From the NCBI RefSeq assembly GCF_000701445.1, contig NZ_JNIX01000013.1:124001-188000 (forward strand): a stretch of 64,000 bases of DNA. Reading direction: 5' to 3'. A program made the position numbers and the translations under genes. The stretch comes from Brevundimonas bacteroides DSM 4726. Lineage in GTDB: Bacteria; Pseudomonadota; Alphaproteobacteria; Caulobacterales; Caulobacteraceae. The notes beneath the pieces were generated by a model. It saw only the letters and a program-made list of their open reading frames with translations. It did not search any database and was not told the origin of the DNA. Positions 26,856 to 36,120 of the stretch are shown here, piece by piece (position 1 is the stretch's first letter; each line of letters opens with the position of its first letter).

Positions 26856-29819
26856 CTACGCGAGCGGCTCCAGCGCGAAGGCCTCGGCCTGGGCGCGGGC
26901 GGTCTGGCGGGCGGCGGCCGGGATGGTCGGGCTGAGGCGGTCGACGGCGGCCTGGGCCTGGGGATCGCCGGCGCGCGCTGCGATCAGGTACCAGCGGTAG
27001 GCCTGGGTCAGGTTGGGCGCGATGCCCTGATCGCCGTTCTCATAGATGCGGGCGACGTTGTACTGGCTGTCGACCAGGCCCTGATCGGCGGCGCGCTTGA
27101 GCCAGTCCAGCGCCTCGGCGCGGTTCTGGGCCCCGCCGACGCCGTCGTACAGATACATGCCGTAGGCGTGCTGGCCGCGTGCGTCGCCGCTTTCGGCCGC
27201 GCGGCGCGCCCAGGTGCGGCTCTCGGCCTCGTCGACCTCGAGGCCCGCCTCGCCGGTCTGATACAGGCCCGCCAGCTTCAGCTGCGCTTGCGGTTCGCCC
27301 AGATTGGCGGCACGCGTCAGGGTCTCGACGCCCGCCGGATCGTCGCGGTCCAGCTGCTCGATGGCCTGGGCGTAAAGGGTCTGGGCCTCCGTCAGGTCGG
27401 CGGGAGCGGCGTCGATAGGCGCGTCGCCCGTCGGGGTCAGGGCCAGTGCCGCCAGCGGCGTGGTCTCGGTTGCACTGGCCGTGGCGCCGGTCAGGGCCTG
27501 GCCGATGTCCGCCATGTCGTAGCCGGTCAGGCGACCCGTGGCGTAGAGGCCGCCGACCACAGCCATGCCGGTGACCGAGGCAAGAAAGGCCTTCTTGACC
27601 GTGCCGTCACGGCCCGCCTGCTTGTCCAGCCGCTCCTGCAGCTTGGACTTGCCGCCCTTCTTAAGACCGAGGCCGAAGGAGACGCGCGGTGCGGCGGCCG
27701 GGGGTGCCGCTTGCGGGCCGTTCATGGCGGCGCGGGCGGCCTGGATCGTGTCGCGGGTCGTGTTCGATCGACCGGCCGCCGCTCCTGCGGCCATGCTGGC
27801 GCGCATGCGACGGGGATCGACGAACTCGGTCTCGGCGGCGAAGTCGTCGCCTTCGTCGATGACACGCGCCGACGGCGCAGCCATTTCAGCGATGTAGGGG
27901 GCAGGCGCGGCTTCGACCTCGGCGATGGCGTCGAGTGCGTCGGATACGTCCGCACCGCCGAAACCCGCGAAGGGTGAGATCGCAGGCGCGGCACCGAAGG
28001 GGGCGGCCTCGGCGGCGGGCTCGATCCGGCGCGGCAGGGCGTCGAAGCTGTCGGACGCTGGTGACGTCTCGTCGGCCTGGGCGGGCGAGACGCCGGGCGC
28101 GGCCGGGAAGGGCTCCACGTCCGCCGACAGGGGATCGATCGACCAGCCGTCGGCCGGGGCGGCCGCGCCACCGAAGTCCGGATCGGCCGGGAAGGCGGCG
28201 GCGCGCCAGTCGGGCTGGGCGAAATCGGCGGCACGGGTGGCCGGCTCCGGCACGGGCTCGGCCCTGGGCGGCACGGGCTGGGCCAGGCGTTGCTCCAGCG
28301 TCTCGCGCGCCTCGGCCAGAAGAGCGGCGGTGCGCTCTTCCGACAGGCGCATGCGCTCGGCCAGCTCACCGGACGCCCGGTCGTAGCGCTGCTCGATCCG
28401 CTCGGAGCTCTCGCCCAGACGACGGCCGATGTCCTCCAGCGCCTGGGCCGATTTGCGCTCGGACTGGGCGATGCGGTCGGCGAGGCGGTCGGAAATGCGG
28501 GTGATCTCGGTGCCGAGCTTCTCCAGCGCGATGGCGTTCTGGTCCTCGGCGCGCGTCAGGCGGTGCTCGATCGCCTGGCCGTAGCGGCCCATGTCCCGCT
28601 CGATCTTTTCCGACACCGACTTGGTCAGCGCCGCCTCGAACTTCTCCAGACGGGCGTCGCCGGCCGTCTCGATGCGGTCGACGCGACTGTCGAGGTTCTG
28701 GGCGATGCGCAGGACCTCGCGGCCCATGGCCTCGATGCCCTGGGCGGAGCGCTGCTCGGCGGCGCGGGCCTGTTCGCCCAGGCTCTGCACCGCCGCTTCG
28801 ATGCGGCTCATCCGGCCTTCGTGCTCGGCCGTTTCCAGCTTGCGCATCATCTCGGCGCGGTTGGTCTCGACCTGACGCGACAGGGTCTCGGCCAGCTTCT
28901 CGAAGCGGGCGGCTTCCTTGGAGCCCTCCGGCTCGGCGCGGGTCTCGGCGGCGCGCAGGCGTTGGTCGAGACCGGCGAAGGCGTGCTCCAGGCTCTTGAG
29001 CGCCTGGGTGGTCTGGTTCTGGGCGGCGTCCAGACGGCGGCCGACCTCGGAGAGCAGCTCCGTCCCGGCGCCCGCGCCCGCGGCCTTCTCGACGGCATCA
29101 ATGCGCGCGGCGAGCGTCTGGGCGCCGGCGCGCTGCCGCTCCTCGATGTCGTAGAGACGGCTGGTCAGGGCGGCGACGGCGGTGTCGGTCTTTTCGAAGC
29201 CGTCCAGCCGCTGGCGCGTCTCGGCGAAGCCAGTGCGCTGGCGCTCCTCCATGTCGTAGAGGCGGCCTGCGAGAGTGCCCAGCGCTTGCTCGACCTTGGA
29301 CAGGGTCTCGGCGGACTTCGGGCCCACCTCGCGCTCGAAGGCGCGCAGGCGACGGTGGCCCTCCTTCAGTTCCTCGGAGATGTCGTCGATACGGCGAGCG
29401 TGGACGCCCGCCTGCTGGTCCTGCGCCTCAAGACGGCGGACGAGGCCGGACACGGCCTGGTCGACCCCCTGGATGGCGATGGTCGAGCGCCGCTCGGCCG
29501 CTTCCAGCCGGGCGGCGATGGCCTCGACCGAGGCGGCAACGCGATGGAGCGTGTCGTCGGCGGGCTCGCGGTAGCTGCGCTGAGGCAGATCATAGGCGTC
29601 GTCGACCCGCCGAGAGCGGCTGCGCCGCTCGATGGATTCGGAGGCGTGGGCGCGGCGCGGCAGGGGCTGGACGCCGTCGTCCTCCTCGCCGTCCTCCATG
29701 ATCATGGTGTTGAGCCATTCGCCGAGCGTCATGCCGGACCGGCGCGCCAGGTCCTTGGCGACCTCGCGCGCCTTGGGGTCTATTCCCTTGACGCTCCAAG
29801 GTGCCGCCGCTGCGCTCAC
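26856..29819 (-). CDS. podJ: PodJ-like polar organelle development protein
   Basis: 987 residues from GTG 29819 (GGGAG upstream); the N-terminus AAPWSVKGIDPKAREVAKDL then ARRSGMTLGEWLNTMI is the PodJ signature. In Caulobacter PodJ marks the new cell pole and recruits PleC and pilus and holdfast factors. Layout: N-terminal domain, coiled coil from about 90 to 500, Pro/Ala-rich region to about 690, one membrane helix (FLASVTGMAVVGGLYATGRL) near 742-763, then periplasmic Sel1 repeats (WARRAAESGDARGQHAYGMY; WLKRAADQGLVDSQYNVARI) to about 960. The end (QAEAFALEPLA) shows no peptidoglycan-binding domain such as described for Caulobacter PodJ. Confidence 0.88.
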   Translation of the reverse strand: MSAAAAPWSVKGIDPKAREVAKDLARRSGMTLGEWLNTMIMEDGEEDDGVQPLPRRAHASESIERRSRSRRVDDAYDLPQRSYREPADDTLHRVAASVEAIAARLEAAERRSTIAIQGVDQAVSGLVRRLEAQDQQAGVHARRIDDISEELKEGHRRLRAFEREVGPKSAETLSKVEQALGTLAGRLYDMEERQRTGFAETRQRLDGFEKTDTAVAALTSRLYDIEERQRAGAQTLAARIDAVEKAAGAGAGTELLSEVGRRLDAAQNQTTQALKSLEHAFAGLDQRLRAAETRAEPEGSKEAARFEKLAETLSRQVETNRAEMMRKLETAEHEGRMSRIEAAVQSLGEQARAAEQRSAQGIEAMGREVLRIAQNLDSRVDRIETAGDARLEKFEAALTKSVSEKIERDMGRYGQAIEHRLTRAEDQNAIALEKLGTEITRISDRLADRIAQSERKSAQALEDIGRRLGESSERIEQRYDRASGELAERMRLSEERTAALLAEARETLEQRLAQPVPPRAEPVPEPATRAADFAQPDWRAAAFPADPDFGGAAAPADGWSIDPLSADVEPFPAAPGVSPAQADETSPASDSFDALPRRIEPAAEAAPFGAAPAISPFAGFGGADVSDALDAIAEVEAAPAPYIAEMAAPSARVIDEGDDFAAETEFVDPRRMRASMAAGAAAGRSNTTRDTIQAARAAMNGPQAAPPAAAPRVSFGLGLKKGGKSKLQERLDKQAGRDGTVKKAFLASVTGMAVVGGLYATGRLTGYDMADIGQALTGATASATETTPLAALALTPTGDAPIDAAPADLTEAQTLYAQAIEQLDRDDPAGVETLTRAANLGEPQAQLKLAGLYQTGEAGLEVDEAESRTWARRAAESGDARGQHAYGMYLYDGVGGAQNRAEALDWLKRAADQGLVDSQYNVARIYENGDQGIAPNLTQAYRWYLIAARAGDPQAQAAVDRLSPTIPAAARQTARAQAEAFALEPLA

Positions 29820-29820
29820 T

Positions 29821-29885
29821 GATTCGGCTCCCGACCCATAACGGAACGCTAGTCGTCCAGATTCGGGGTGTAAACGGCGCGTTAA
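29821..29885 (-). promoter_or_regulatory. podJ upstream region with two GANTC sites and a partial CtrA-like site
   Basis: GATTC at 29821-29825 touches the podJ start codon and GATTC at 29860-29864 lies about 40 bases upstream. TAAA-N7-TTAA at 29871-29885 is an imperfect CtrA-type box. podJ is cell-cycle controlled in Caulobacter, with GcrA and CtrA input, so the sites are plausible but unproven here. Confidence 0.4.
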
Positions 29886-30026
29886 CCCCAACATCTAGAC
29901 GGCTGCCCATCTTCCTGTGGACAGCGCCCCTCCGCCTGCCTCTGTGTCGCCGCGGCGTGGTTAACGAGCCGTGAAGATTAATCTCTGCGAAAGGGTTTCC
30001 TTGCGCCGGGCCGCCCCGATCCGCAC

Positions 30027-30236
30027 ATGGCGGGCATGAGCCTGACGCTGACCCTGTGCCTGATGATGGCCACCGCCGCGCTGGGCGGGTACGCGGGCTG
30101 GCGCGGGGCGCAGCCGGTGAACCTGGCCCGGCCCCGGCTGGTGCCGTGGCGGTTCCTGATGTTGCTGTGCGCGGCGTTCGGCTTCCTGCTGCTGATCCAT
30201 CTGGCGGCGCTGTTCGGGATCGAACGTCCGTCCTGA
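30027..30236 (+). CDS. small two-helix membrane protein
   Basis: 69 residues with two membrane helices (LTLTLCLMMATAALGGYAGW and PWRFLMLLCAAFGFLLLIHL) and a short basic loop between them. ATG at 30027 or 30036. No family recognised. It is on the opposite strand from podJ and 72 bases before the next gene. Confidence 0.6.
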   Translation: MAGMSLTLTLCLMMATAALGGYAGWRGAQPVNLARPRLVPWRFLMLLCAAFGFLLLIHLAALFGIERPS

Positions 30237-30308
30237 CGCCGCAGACGGGAACGCGGGTGGCCTCTGGCGGTTGTGTGGAGCGACCCCCAACCCGAACGGA
30301 GCCCCGCC

Positions 30309-30818
30309 ATGAGCCAGGATCATCTGACCGCCGCCGATGCCGAGAAAGCCTTCTGGGACGCGCTGGAAAAATCCAACACCGGGCTGCTGGGGCTGGACCA
30401 GCCCGGCTATCACGCCCAACCCATGACCGCCTTCCGCGAGCCTGAGACCGGCACCATCTGGTTCTTCACGCGCGACGACACCGATCTGGCCCGGGACGCC
30501 GGGATCGGCGGCGGTCAGAGCGCCATGTTCCACTATGGATCGAAAGACCAGAAGGTCTGGGCCTGCATCCACGGCGAGCTGTCGGTGCACGGCCGCGACC
30601 GCGAGATCATCGACCGCTACTGGAACCCGGTGCTGGCCGCCTGGTATCCCGAGGGCAAGGACGACCCCCACCTGACCATCCTGCGCTTCGACGGCGAGGA
30701 CGGACGCGTCTGGGTCTCGGACGGCGGCCTGCTCAAGTTCGGGTTCGAGATCGCCAAGGCCAACCTGACGAAGACCCTGCCGGACGCAGGCGGCGTGGCG
30801 GACGTCAATCTGCAGTAG
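30309..30818 (+). CDS. pyridoxamine 5'-phosphate oxidase-like (general stress protein 26) family protein
   Basis: 169 residues from ATG 30309. A flavin-binding split-barrel of the GSP26/YdaG type: PMTAFREPETGTIWFFTRDD, then VWACIHGELSVHGRDREIID and LRFDGEDGRVWVSDGGL. Members bind FMN or similar cofactors and respond to stress; the substrate is unknown. Stands alone on the plus strand, convergent with the arg unit. Confidence 0.8.
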   Translation: MSQDHLTAADAEKAFWDALEKSNTGLLGLDQPGYHAQPMTAFREPETGTIWFFTRDDTDLARDAGIGGGQSAMFHYGSKDQKVWACIHGELSVHGRDREIIDRYWNPVLAAWYPEGKDDPHLTILRFDGEDGRVWVSDGGLLKFGFEIAKANLTKTLPDAGGVADVNLQ

Positions 30819-30885
30819 GGTTGGAGTGGCTGGTGATTATTGGCCGGGCAGGGATGAGTGTTGATGCAAGTGCAGCCGCTAGCCC

Positions 30886-31803
30886 CTAGCCACCAAGGCA
30901 CCACGCCAGGATCGCCTTCTGGGCGTGGATACGGTTCTCGGCCTCGTCCCAGACGAGGGAGCGAGGGCCGTCGATGACCGGGTCGGTGACCTCCTCGCCG
31001 CGATGGGCGGGCAGGCAGTGGAGGAAGACGGCGTCGGGGTCGGCGAGGTCCATCAGGGCGTTGTCCACGCCGTAGCCTTCGAAGGCCTCCAGCCGCGCCT
31101 CGTAGTCGCTGTCGCCCATCGAGACCCAGGTGTCGGTGACGACGACGTCGGCCCCGCGCACGGCGTCCCTCGGGTCGCTGGTCAGGGTGACGTGGACGCC
31201 GCCCTTGGCGAGGTCGTGCAGGTTGGGATGATACTCCGCCGGGCAGGCGACGGTCAGGTGGAAGTCGAACTTCGGCGCTGCGTGCATGAAGCTGTGGCAG
31301 ACGTTGTTGCCGTCGCCGACCCAGGCGATGGTCTTGCCCGCGACCGGCCCGCGATGCTCCTCGATGGTCTGGAGATCGGCCAGGATCTGGCAGGGGTGGG
31401 AGCGGTCGGTCAGGCCGTTGATGACCGGCACGGTCGCGACCCGGGCGAACCGTTCGACGTCCTCGTGGTTGTTGGCGCGGATCATCACCGCGTCGACCAT
31501 GCGCGAGAGGACGCGGGCGGTGTCCTCGACCGGCTCGCCGCGACCCAGCTGCATGTCGCCGGCGTTGGCGATGATGGAGGCGCCGCCCAACTGGCGAATG
31601 GCGGCGTCGAAGCTGAAGCGGGTGCGGGTCGAGTTCTTTTCGAAGATCATGGCCAGCACGCGATCCTTCGCCGGCGCGTCGGCGTCGGGGCGGCCCTGGG
31701 GCCAGCCCTTGCGGGCGGCCTTTCGGGCATGGGCGTCGTCCAGAATGGCGCGAAGGTCGGACGCTTCCAGCCGGTGGATGTCTAGGAAGTGGCGGGTCAT
31801 CAT
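30886..31803 (-). CDS. argF: ornithine carbamoyltransferase
   Basis: 305 residues. Makes citrulline from ornithine and carbamoyl phosphate in arginine synthesis. The phosphate-binding motif STRTR is at 58-62, the [12 protein letters not shown] block and the ornithine-loop [11 protein letters not shown] are intact. ATG at 31803 overlaps the stop of the lipoprotein gene upstream by one base (TGATG); a second ATG at 31800 is the alternative. Last gene of argD-lipoprotein-argF. Confidence 0.95.
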   Translation of the reverse strand: MMTRHFLDIHRLEASDLRAILDDAHARKAARKGWPQGRPDADAPAKDRVLAMIFEKNSTRTRFSFDAAIRQLGGASIIANAGDMQLGRGEPVEDTARVLSRMVDAVMIRANNHEDVERFARVATVPVINGLTDRSHPCQILADLQTIEEHRGPVAGKTIAWVGDGNNVCHSFMHAAPKFDFHLTVACPAEYHPNLHDLAKGGVHVTLTSDPRDAVRGADVVVTDTWVSMGDSDYEARLEAFEGYGVDNALMDLADPDAVFLHCLPAHRGEEVTDPVIDGPRSLVWDEAENRIHAQKAILAWCLGG

Positions 31804-32186
31804 CAATCTCTGTTCAGGTCGACGATCTCCCGGACAACCAAGTACCGGGCTTCACATAGTTCATGAGAGGCATGATCGAGCCCGAACCGCATTCCAGAGC
31901 GGGCGAACAGGTCATCAAAAACACCCAGACTCCCCGTCACCCGCACACGGCCCTCCGGAATTGTTTGAGACTGGAGTGTCTCCGGTCGCAGCAGTTGGAT
32001 GCAGTCTTGTCTGGACCCCGCGCTGCGTGTCCGGCGATCCGCGTATAAGCGCAATGCCGAAGCGGCAGACAGATAGCCCTCGACCTCCGCACTTTCTGAG
32101 GGTGTTGTCGGCAGCGATTGCGCAGACACGCAACCGGCCAAACCAAGCCCGAGCAGCACGACCAGCCGGTGCCGTCGATCCGACAC
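31803..32186 (-). CDS. small lipoprotein encoded between argD and argF
   Basis: 127 residues from GTG 32186, two bases after the argD stop; its own TGA overlaps the argF ATG. The start [19 protein letters not shown] gives a clear lipobox LAGC with Cys19. The mature part has two further Cys (QDCIQLL and HELCEARY), an [19 protein letters not shown] block and a beta-rich [18 protein letters not shown] end (as [19 protein letters not shown]). I do not recognise a family. Because the gaps are so small it must be made with ArgD and ArgF, yet it is an exported protein. Composition is a little less GC-rich than its neighbours. Confidence 0.75.
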   Translation of the reverse strand: MSDRRHRLVVLLGLGLAGCVSAQSLPTTPSESAEVEGYLSAASALRLYADRRTRSAGSRQDCIQLLRPETLQSQTIPEGRVRVTGSLGVFDDLFARSGMRFGLDHASHELCEARYLVVREIVDLNRD

Positions 32187-32188
32187 GC

Positions 32189-33379
32189 CTACGCCGCCAT
32201 CTTGCCGCGCGCGGCCTCGCAGGTGCGTTCCAGCTTCTCGACGGCCTCGCGGGCCTCGTCGAGGGTGAGGTTGAGCGGCGGGAGCATGCGCACGCAGTTG
32301 TCGCCGCCACCGGCGATCAGAAGATGCTGGCCATCGCGGGCCCACGCCATGAACTCGCGATTGTTGGGCACCAGCTTCAGCCCGATCAGGAGGCCCTTGC
32401 CGCGCACGTCCTCGATGATGTCGGGGAAGCGCTCCTTTAGCCCGTGCAGCTGCTGCTTCAGGTAGCTGGAGATCTCGGCGACATTGCCCAGCACCTCGGG
32501 CGTGTTGATGGTGTTGAAGGCCGCCAGACCCACCGCCATGGCCAGGGGGTTGCCCCCGAAGGTCGAGCCGTGGGCGCCGACCGTCATGCCCTTTGCGGCT
32601 TCCGTGGTCGCCAGGCAGGCGCCGATGGGGAAGCCGCCGCCCAGGGCCTTGGCGACCGCCATGATGTCGGGCGCGATGCCGGCCCACTCATGGGCCCACA
32701 GCTTGCCCGTCCGGCCCATGCCGCACTGGACCTCGTCGAAGATGATCAGCACGCCGTGCTGGTCGCAGAGTTCGCGCAGGCCGCGCAGGCAGACGTCGGG
32801 CATGGCGCGGCAGCCCCCCTCGCCCTGGACCGGCTCGACGATGACGGCGGCGGTATTGGGCTCGGCGATCGCGGCCCTCAATGCCTCGTGGTCGCCCCAC
32901 TTCAGCTGGTGGAAGCCCTGCATCTTGGGCCCGAAGCCCTCGGTGTAGTTGGGGTTGGCCGCCGCATTGATCGCGCCGTAGGTCCGGCCGTGGAAGGCCC
33001 CGTCGAAACCGTAGATGTCGATGCGATCGGGCTGGCCGTTGGCCGCATGATACTTGCGCGCGGTCTTGAGTGCGCACTCCACCGCCTCTGTGCCCGAGTT
33101 GGTGAAGAAGACCACGTCCGCGAAGCTGGTCTCGGTCAGCCGGTCGGCCAGTTCTTCCTGCCCCGGAATGCGGAAGATGTTGGAGACGTGCCAGAGCTGC
33201 TCGGCCTGGGCCTTCACCGCCTCGACCAGCACGGGGTGGGCGTGGCCCAGGCCGTTGGTGGAGATGCCCTGGACGCAGTCCAGATACTCAGTCCCGTCCT
33301 TGGCCCACAGGCGCGCGCCTCGCCCGCGATCCACTTCCAGGGGAGCGCGATTGTAGACACCCATCAAGTGACCGGACAC
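32189..33379 (-). CDS. argD: acetylornithine/succinyldiaminopimelate aminotransferase
   Basis: 396 residues from GTG 33379, supported by GGAGGT 7 bases upstream. PLP enzyme of arginine (and possibly lysine) synthesis. Family blocks are [53 protein letters not shown] and the Schiff-base Lys in [14 protein letters not shown]. First gene of a tight unit with a lipoprotein gene and argF. Confidence 0.93.
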   Translation of the reverse strand: MSGHLMGVYNRAPLEVDRGRGARLWAKDGTEYLDCVQGISTNGLGHAHPVLVEAVKAQAEQLWHVSNIFRIPGQEELADRLTETSFADVVFFTNSGTEAVECALKTARKYHAANGQPDRIDIYGFDGAFHGRTYGAINAAANPNYTEGFGPKMQGFHQLKWGDHEALRAAIAEPNTAAVIVEPVQGEGGCRAMPDVCLRGLRELCDQHGVLIIFDEVQCGMGRTGKLWAHEWAGIAPDIMAVAKALGGGFPIGACLATTEAAKGMTVGAHGSTFGGNPLAMAVGLAAFNTINTPEVLGNVAEISSYLKQQLHGLKERFPDIIEDVRGKGLLIGLKLVPNNREFMAWARDGQHLLIAGGGDNCVRMLPPLNLTLDEAREAVEKLERTCEAARGKMAA

Positions 33380-33481
33380 GGACCTACCTCCAAAAGAAAC
33401 GAAGCCCCGGCGCGGGCGCGACGGGACTTTCAGGGTCAGGGACTTGTCCGCCGGGGGAACGGCTTAGTCAACACCGGCCGG

Positions 33482-34393
33482 TCAGTCGTCCCGGGAAAGC
33501 CGCAGCGCCAGATCGGCGACGAAGCGGGCGTTGCGCAGGATGTCGTCGCCATCGATCCACTGCATGTCGTCGCCGGCCGAATGGATGCGCTGGAACACCG
33601 GCGGCACGAAGCCTTCGGCCAGTCCGGTCGTCTCGCCGCCGTTGAAGGCCAGCCACATCTGGTGGGCCCCGACGGCGTCCTGCGATCCGATCGAGATCAC
33701 CGGCACGCCAGCGGCCGAGAAGATCCGGTCGTCGCTGGGCGGATAGACGGGAAAGGCGACACAGTCGATGGCGCGTTCGGCGCACTGCATGCGCATGGCG
33801 GAGAGCACGAAGCCGGACTGTTCGCCGACGTTCTCGCCATACATCAGGGTCTCGCCGTAGCCGTTGACGTCGAGGTTGATGACGGCGTGGATGCGCGCCT
33901 TGTCATGCCCCTCCAGCCACTTGCGCGCGCCGATCAGGCCCAGCTCCTCCTGGTCGGTGAAGACGAAGACGTAGCGATAGGGCGACGGTGTCTGGGCGAC
34001 CTGGTCAGAGATCAGGTCCAGCGCCTCGATCATCAGGGCGATCGATCCGGCGTTGTCGATGACGCCCTGGGACATCACGCCATCGGACAGGGGTACGGCG
34101 TCGAAATGGCCGGTCAGGACGATGTCCCTGGAGCCCTGTCCGATGGTCACCACGACATTGGCCCCGTTCAGCGGACCCGTGCGGGGATTGCCACCCTCGA
34201 AGCCCTGGATCTCGGGCTGATAGCCCGCCGCGCGCAGCTGTTCGAGAACGATGTCCCGCCGCTGGTCGTTCGTCTTTGAGGCATAGGCCTGGATGGCCGT
34301 CTCGATCGCCTGGCCTTCAGGGGTCAGATCGTCCTGCGCCAAGGCGGGGGCGGCGAACAGGGTCGCGGCAACGACGAGCGAGCGGAACAGCAT
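33482..34393 (-). CDS. secreted M28-family aminopeptidase
   Basis: 303 residues, ATG 34393 with GGGAGG upstream, signal peptide [20 protein letters not shown]. Zinc peptidase core: [20 protein letters not shown] (His/Asp ligands), then [16 protein letters not shown] (catalytic Glu and ligand) and [16 protein letters not shown]. The C-terminal part carries the last His in [12 protein letters not shown]. Likely cleaves peptides in the periplasm. Confidence 0.88.
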   Translation of the reverse strand: MLFRSLVVAATLFAAPALAQDDLTPEGQAIETAIQAYASKTNDQRRDIVLEQLRAAGYQPEIQGFEGGNPRTGPLNGANVVVTIGQGSRDIVLTGHFDAVPLSDGVMSQGVIDNAGSIALMIEALDLISDQVAQTPSPYRYVFVFTDQEELGLIGARKWLEGHDKARIHAVINLDVNGYGETLMYGENVGEQSGFVLSAMRMQCAERAIDCVAFPVYPPSDDRIFSAAGVPVISIGSQDAVGAHQMWLAFNGGETTGLAEGFVPPVFQRIHSAGDDMQWIDGDDILRNARFVADLALRLSRDD

Positions 34394-34429
34394 GGAGACC
34401 TCCCGGAAGGATGGCGAAGGGGTAGCGCC

Positions 34430-35251
34430 TCAGCTCTTCAATCGCCAGCCCGACTTGAACACCAGCCAGCAGGCGACGGCCATGACGACGGTGAGGACCA
34501 CGCTCATGACCACGCCGATCCTCAGGTCGCCCTCGGCCTGGCCGATGAAGCCGTAGCGAAAGCCGTCGATCAGATAGAAGAACGGGTTCCAGTGGCTGAT
34601 CGTGGCGAAGGGCTCGGGCAGGTTCTCGACCAGATAGAAGGTGCCCGACAGGAAGGTCATGGGCATGACCACGAAGTTCTGCACCGCCGAGAGGTGGTCG
34701 AACTTCTCGGACCACAGGCCGGCCAGCACGCCGGTCATGCCCATGAACAGGCAGGCCGCGGCGCCGAAGCCGACGATGGCGAAGAGGTTGGCGACGCCCA
34801 GCTTGGCGAAGGGCAGGACGCAGACGGCGGTGACCAGCCCGACCGCCAGGCCGCGGGTGGCGGCGCCGAGCGAGAAGCCGATGGTCAGCTCCAGCGGGCT
34901 GAGCGGCGGGGTCAGGAAGTCGGTCGAGGTGCCCATGATCTTGGCCTGGATCAGGCTGGATGACGCATTGGCGAAGGCGTTGTTCAGCATGGCCATCATA
35001 ATCAGGCCCGGCGCGACGAACTCGGCGAACGGTGTGCCGTGCAGCGGCGGGCGCGCGCCCTGCAGCGCCACGACGAAGACCAGCATGTAGAGCAGCGTGG
35101 TCACGACCGGCGCGGCGACGGTCTGGGCCCCGACCTTCCAGAAGCGGCGGACCTCGCGCAGATACAGCGTCTGCACCCCGATCCAGTTGATCCCGGCGTA
35201 GTGGCGCGGCGTGGGCAGGCCGGGAGGCCGTGTCGAGGCGAGGTCGGTCAT
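34430..35251 (-). CDS. ABC-2 type transport permease
   Basis: 273 residues, six membrane helices, with the ABC2_membrane pattern (NFVVMPMTFLSGTFYLVENL then PFFYLIDGFRYGFIG). The SIIQ-like SSSLIQAKIMGTSTDFLTPP stretch and LSPLELTIGFSLGAATRGLA match the YadH-type subfamily. The partner ATPase is not adjacent in the window: the next gene upstream is gcrA on the other strand. Substrate unknown. Confidence 0.82.
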   Translation of the reverse strand: MTDLASTRPPGLPTPRHYAGINWIGVQTLYLREVRRFWKVGAQTVAAPVVTTLLYMLVFVVALQGARPPLHGTPFAEFVAPGLIMMAMLNNAFANASSSLIQAKIMGTSTDFLTPPLSPLELTIGFSLGAATRGLAVGLVTAVCVLPFAKLGVANLFAIVGFGAAACLFMGMTGVLAGLWSEKFDHLSAVQNFVVMPMTFLSGTFYLVENLPEPFATISHWNPFFYLIDGFRYGFIGQAEGDLRIGVVMSVVLTVVMAVACWLVFKSGWRLKS

Positions 35252-35288
35252 GGCGCGTCAGATGCGCCGCAGAGGCGTGGGGTGCAAG

Positions 35289-35350
35289 TCTCCTCCCCGT
35301 GCGCAGCATGGGGAGGTGGCACGAAGCGTAGCGGAGTGACGGAGGGGTCC
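35289..35350 (-). repeat. GC-rich hairpin repeat (second family), minus-strand copy
   Basis: The stem CCTCCCCGTGC (35292-35302) pairs with GCATGGGGAGG (35306-35316) around a GCA loop with one G-T pair. The flank GTGGCACGAAGCGTAGCGG then ACGGAGGGG is the reverse complement of the plus-strand flank at 35383-35404, so the two copies form an inverted pair about 30 bases apart. Confidence 0.7.
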
Positions 35351-35382
35351 TTGACGCGGCGCCATCGCTTGCGCGGCAAGAG

Positions 35383-35440
35383 CCCCTCCACCGCTTCGCG
35401 GTCCCCCTCCCCATCGCCCCGCCGGGCGACGGTGAGGAGA
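35383..35440 (+). repeat. GC-rich hairpin repeat (second family), plus-strand copy
   Basis: Begins CCCCTCCACCGCTTCGCGG and closes with a hairpin of CTCCCCATCGCCC and GGGCGACGGTGAGGAG. It matches the copy inside the terminase gene (2852-2904), and the end hairpin differs in sequence while still pairing. Confidence 0.7.
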
Positions 35441-35458
35441 CATTGCCCGCCGAACACC

Positions 35459-35580
35459 GATTCAAGATGTGGTTCCTGTGGACGGAGTGATTCGCACATC
35501 TTGCGCCCGTTAATGGGTCGTTTACGATTAGTTGTGGGTCAGGGGGCCAGGAGGAGGCTCCAGGCGCCACATATTGAATC
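35459..35580 (+). promoter_or_regulatory. gcrA upstream region with three GANTC sites
   Basis: GATTC at 35459-35463 and 35489-35493 and GAATC at 35576-35580 fall within 145 bases of the gcrA start. GANTC is the CcrM methylation target, and gcrA is known to respond to methylation state in Caulobacter. The exact promoter boxes are not clear to me. Confidence 0.5.
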
Positions 35581-35601
35581 ATTTCGTACCCGGAGGGTGG
35601 C

Positions 35602-36114
35602 ATGACCGCAGGCTGGACCGAGGACCGCGTCGGCGCGCTGAAGAAGCTGTGGCTGGAGGGGCAGTCCGCCTCGCAGATCGCCAAGCAGCTGGGCGGCGGG
35701 GTCACCCGCAACGCCGTGATCGGCAAGGTGCACCGCCTGGGCCTGTCCGGCCGGGCGACGCCCTCGCAGCCGGCGCGCGCCGCCACGACCTTCCGCCCCG
35801 CGCGGGTGCGCACCACGCCGCCGGCACAGCCGTCCGCGCCGCGTCGGATCGAAGCGGCCCAGCCGCGCCCGGTCGCCCCGGCCCCGTCGCTGCCGAGCGT
35901 GCAGGAGCTTCCGGGCACCGCCACGGTGATGACCCTGGGCGCCCACATGTGCAAATGGCCGATCGGCGATCCGTCGTCGCCGGAGTTCAGCTTCTGCGGC
36001 CGGCGCGCCTCGGAAGGCGTCTACTGCGTCGAGCACGCCCGGGTCGCCTTCCAGCCCCAGCTTAAGAAGAACGGCAAGGACGAGCTGGCGCGTAGCCTGC
36101 GCCGCTACATCTAG
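35602..36114 (+). CDS. gcrA: cell-cycle regulator GcrA
   Basis: 170 residues, ATG 35602 after GGAGGG. GcrA binds sigma70 RNA polymerase at methylated GANTC sites and drives S-phase genes. The N-terminal HTH is diagnostic: WTEDRVGALKKLWLEGQSAS then QIAKQLGGGVTRNAVIGKVH. A Pro/Ala linker follows, then the C-terminal RNA polymerase-binding domain with CKWPIGDPSSPEFSFCG and VYCVEHARVAFQ. Length is as in Caulobacter. It stands alone between repeat-rich gaps. Confidence 0.95.
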   Translation: MTAGWTEDRVGALKKLWLEGQSASQIAKQLGGGVTRNAVIGKVHRLGLSGRATPSQPARAATTFRPARVRTTPPAQPSAPRRIEAAQPRPVAPAPSLPSVQELPGTATVMTLGAHMCKWPIGDPSSPEFSFCGRRASEGVYCVEHARVAFQPQLKKNGKDELARSLRRYI

Positions 36115-36120
36115 AGAAGG

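Noticed and set aside
28290..29822. 510-codon plus-strand frame opposite podJ
   Set aside because: Leu/Gly/Ala-rich mirror of coiled-coil codons, a common artefact in high-GC DNA.
29961..29981. TTAA...TTAA pair between podJ and the small membrane protein as a CtrA box
   Set aside because: The spacer is 13 bases, not 7.
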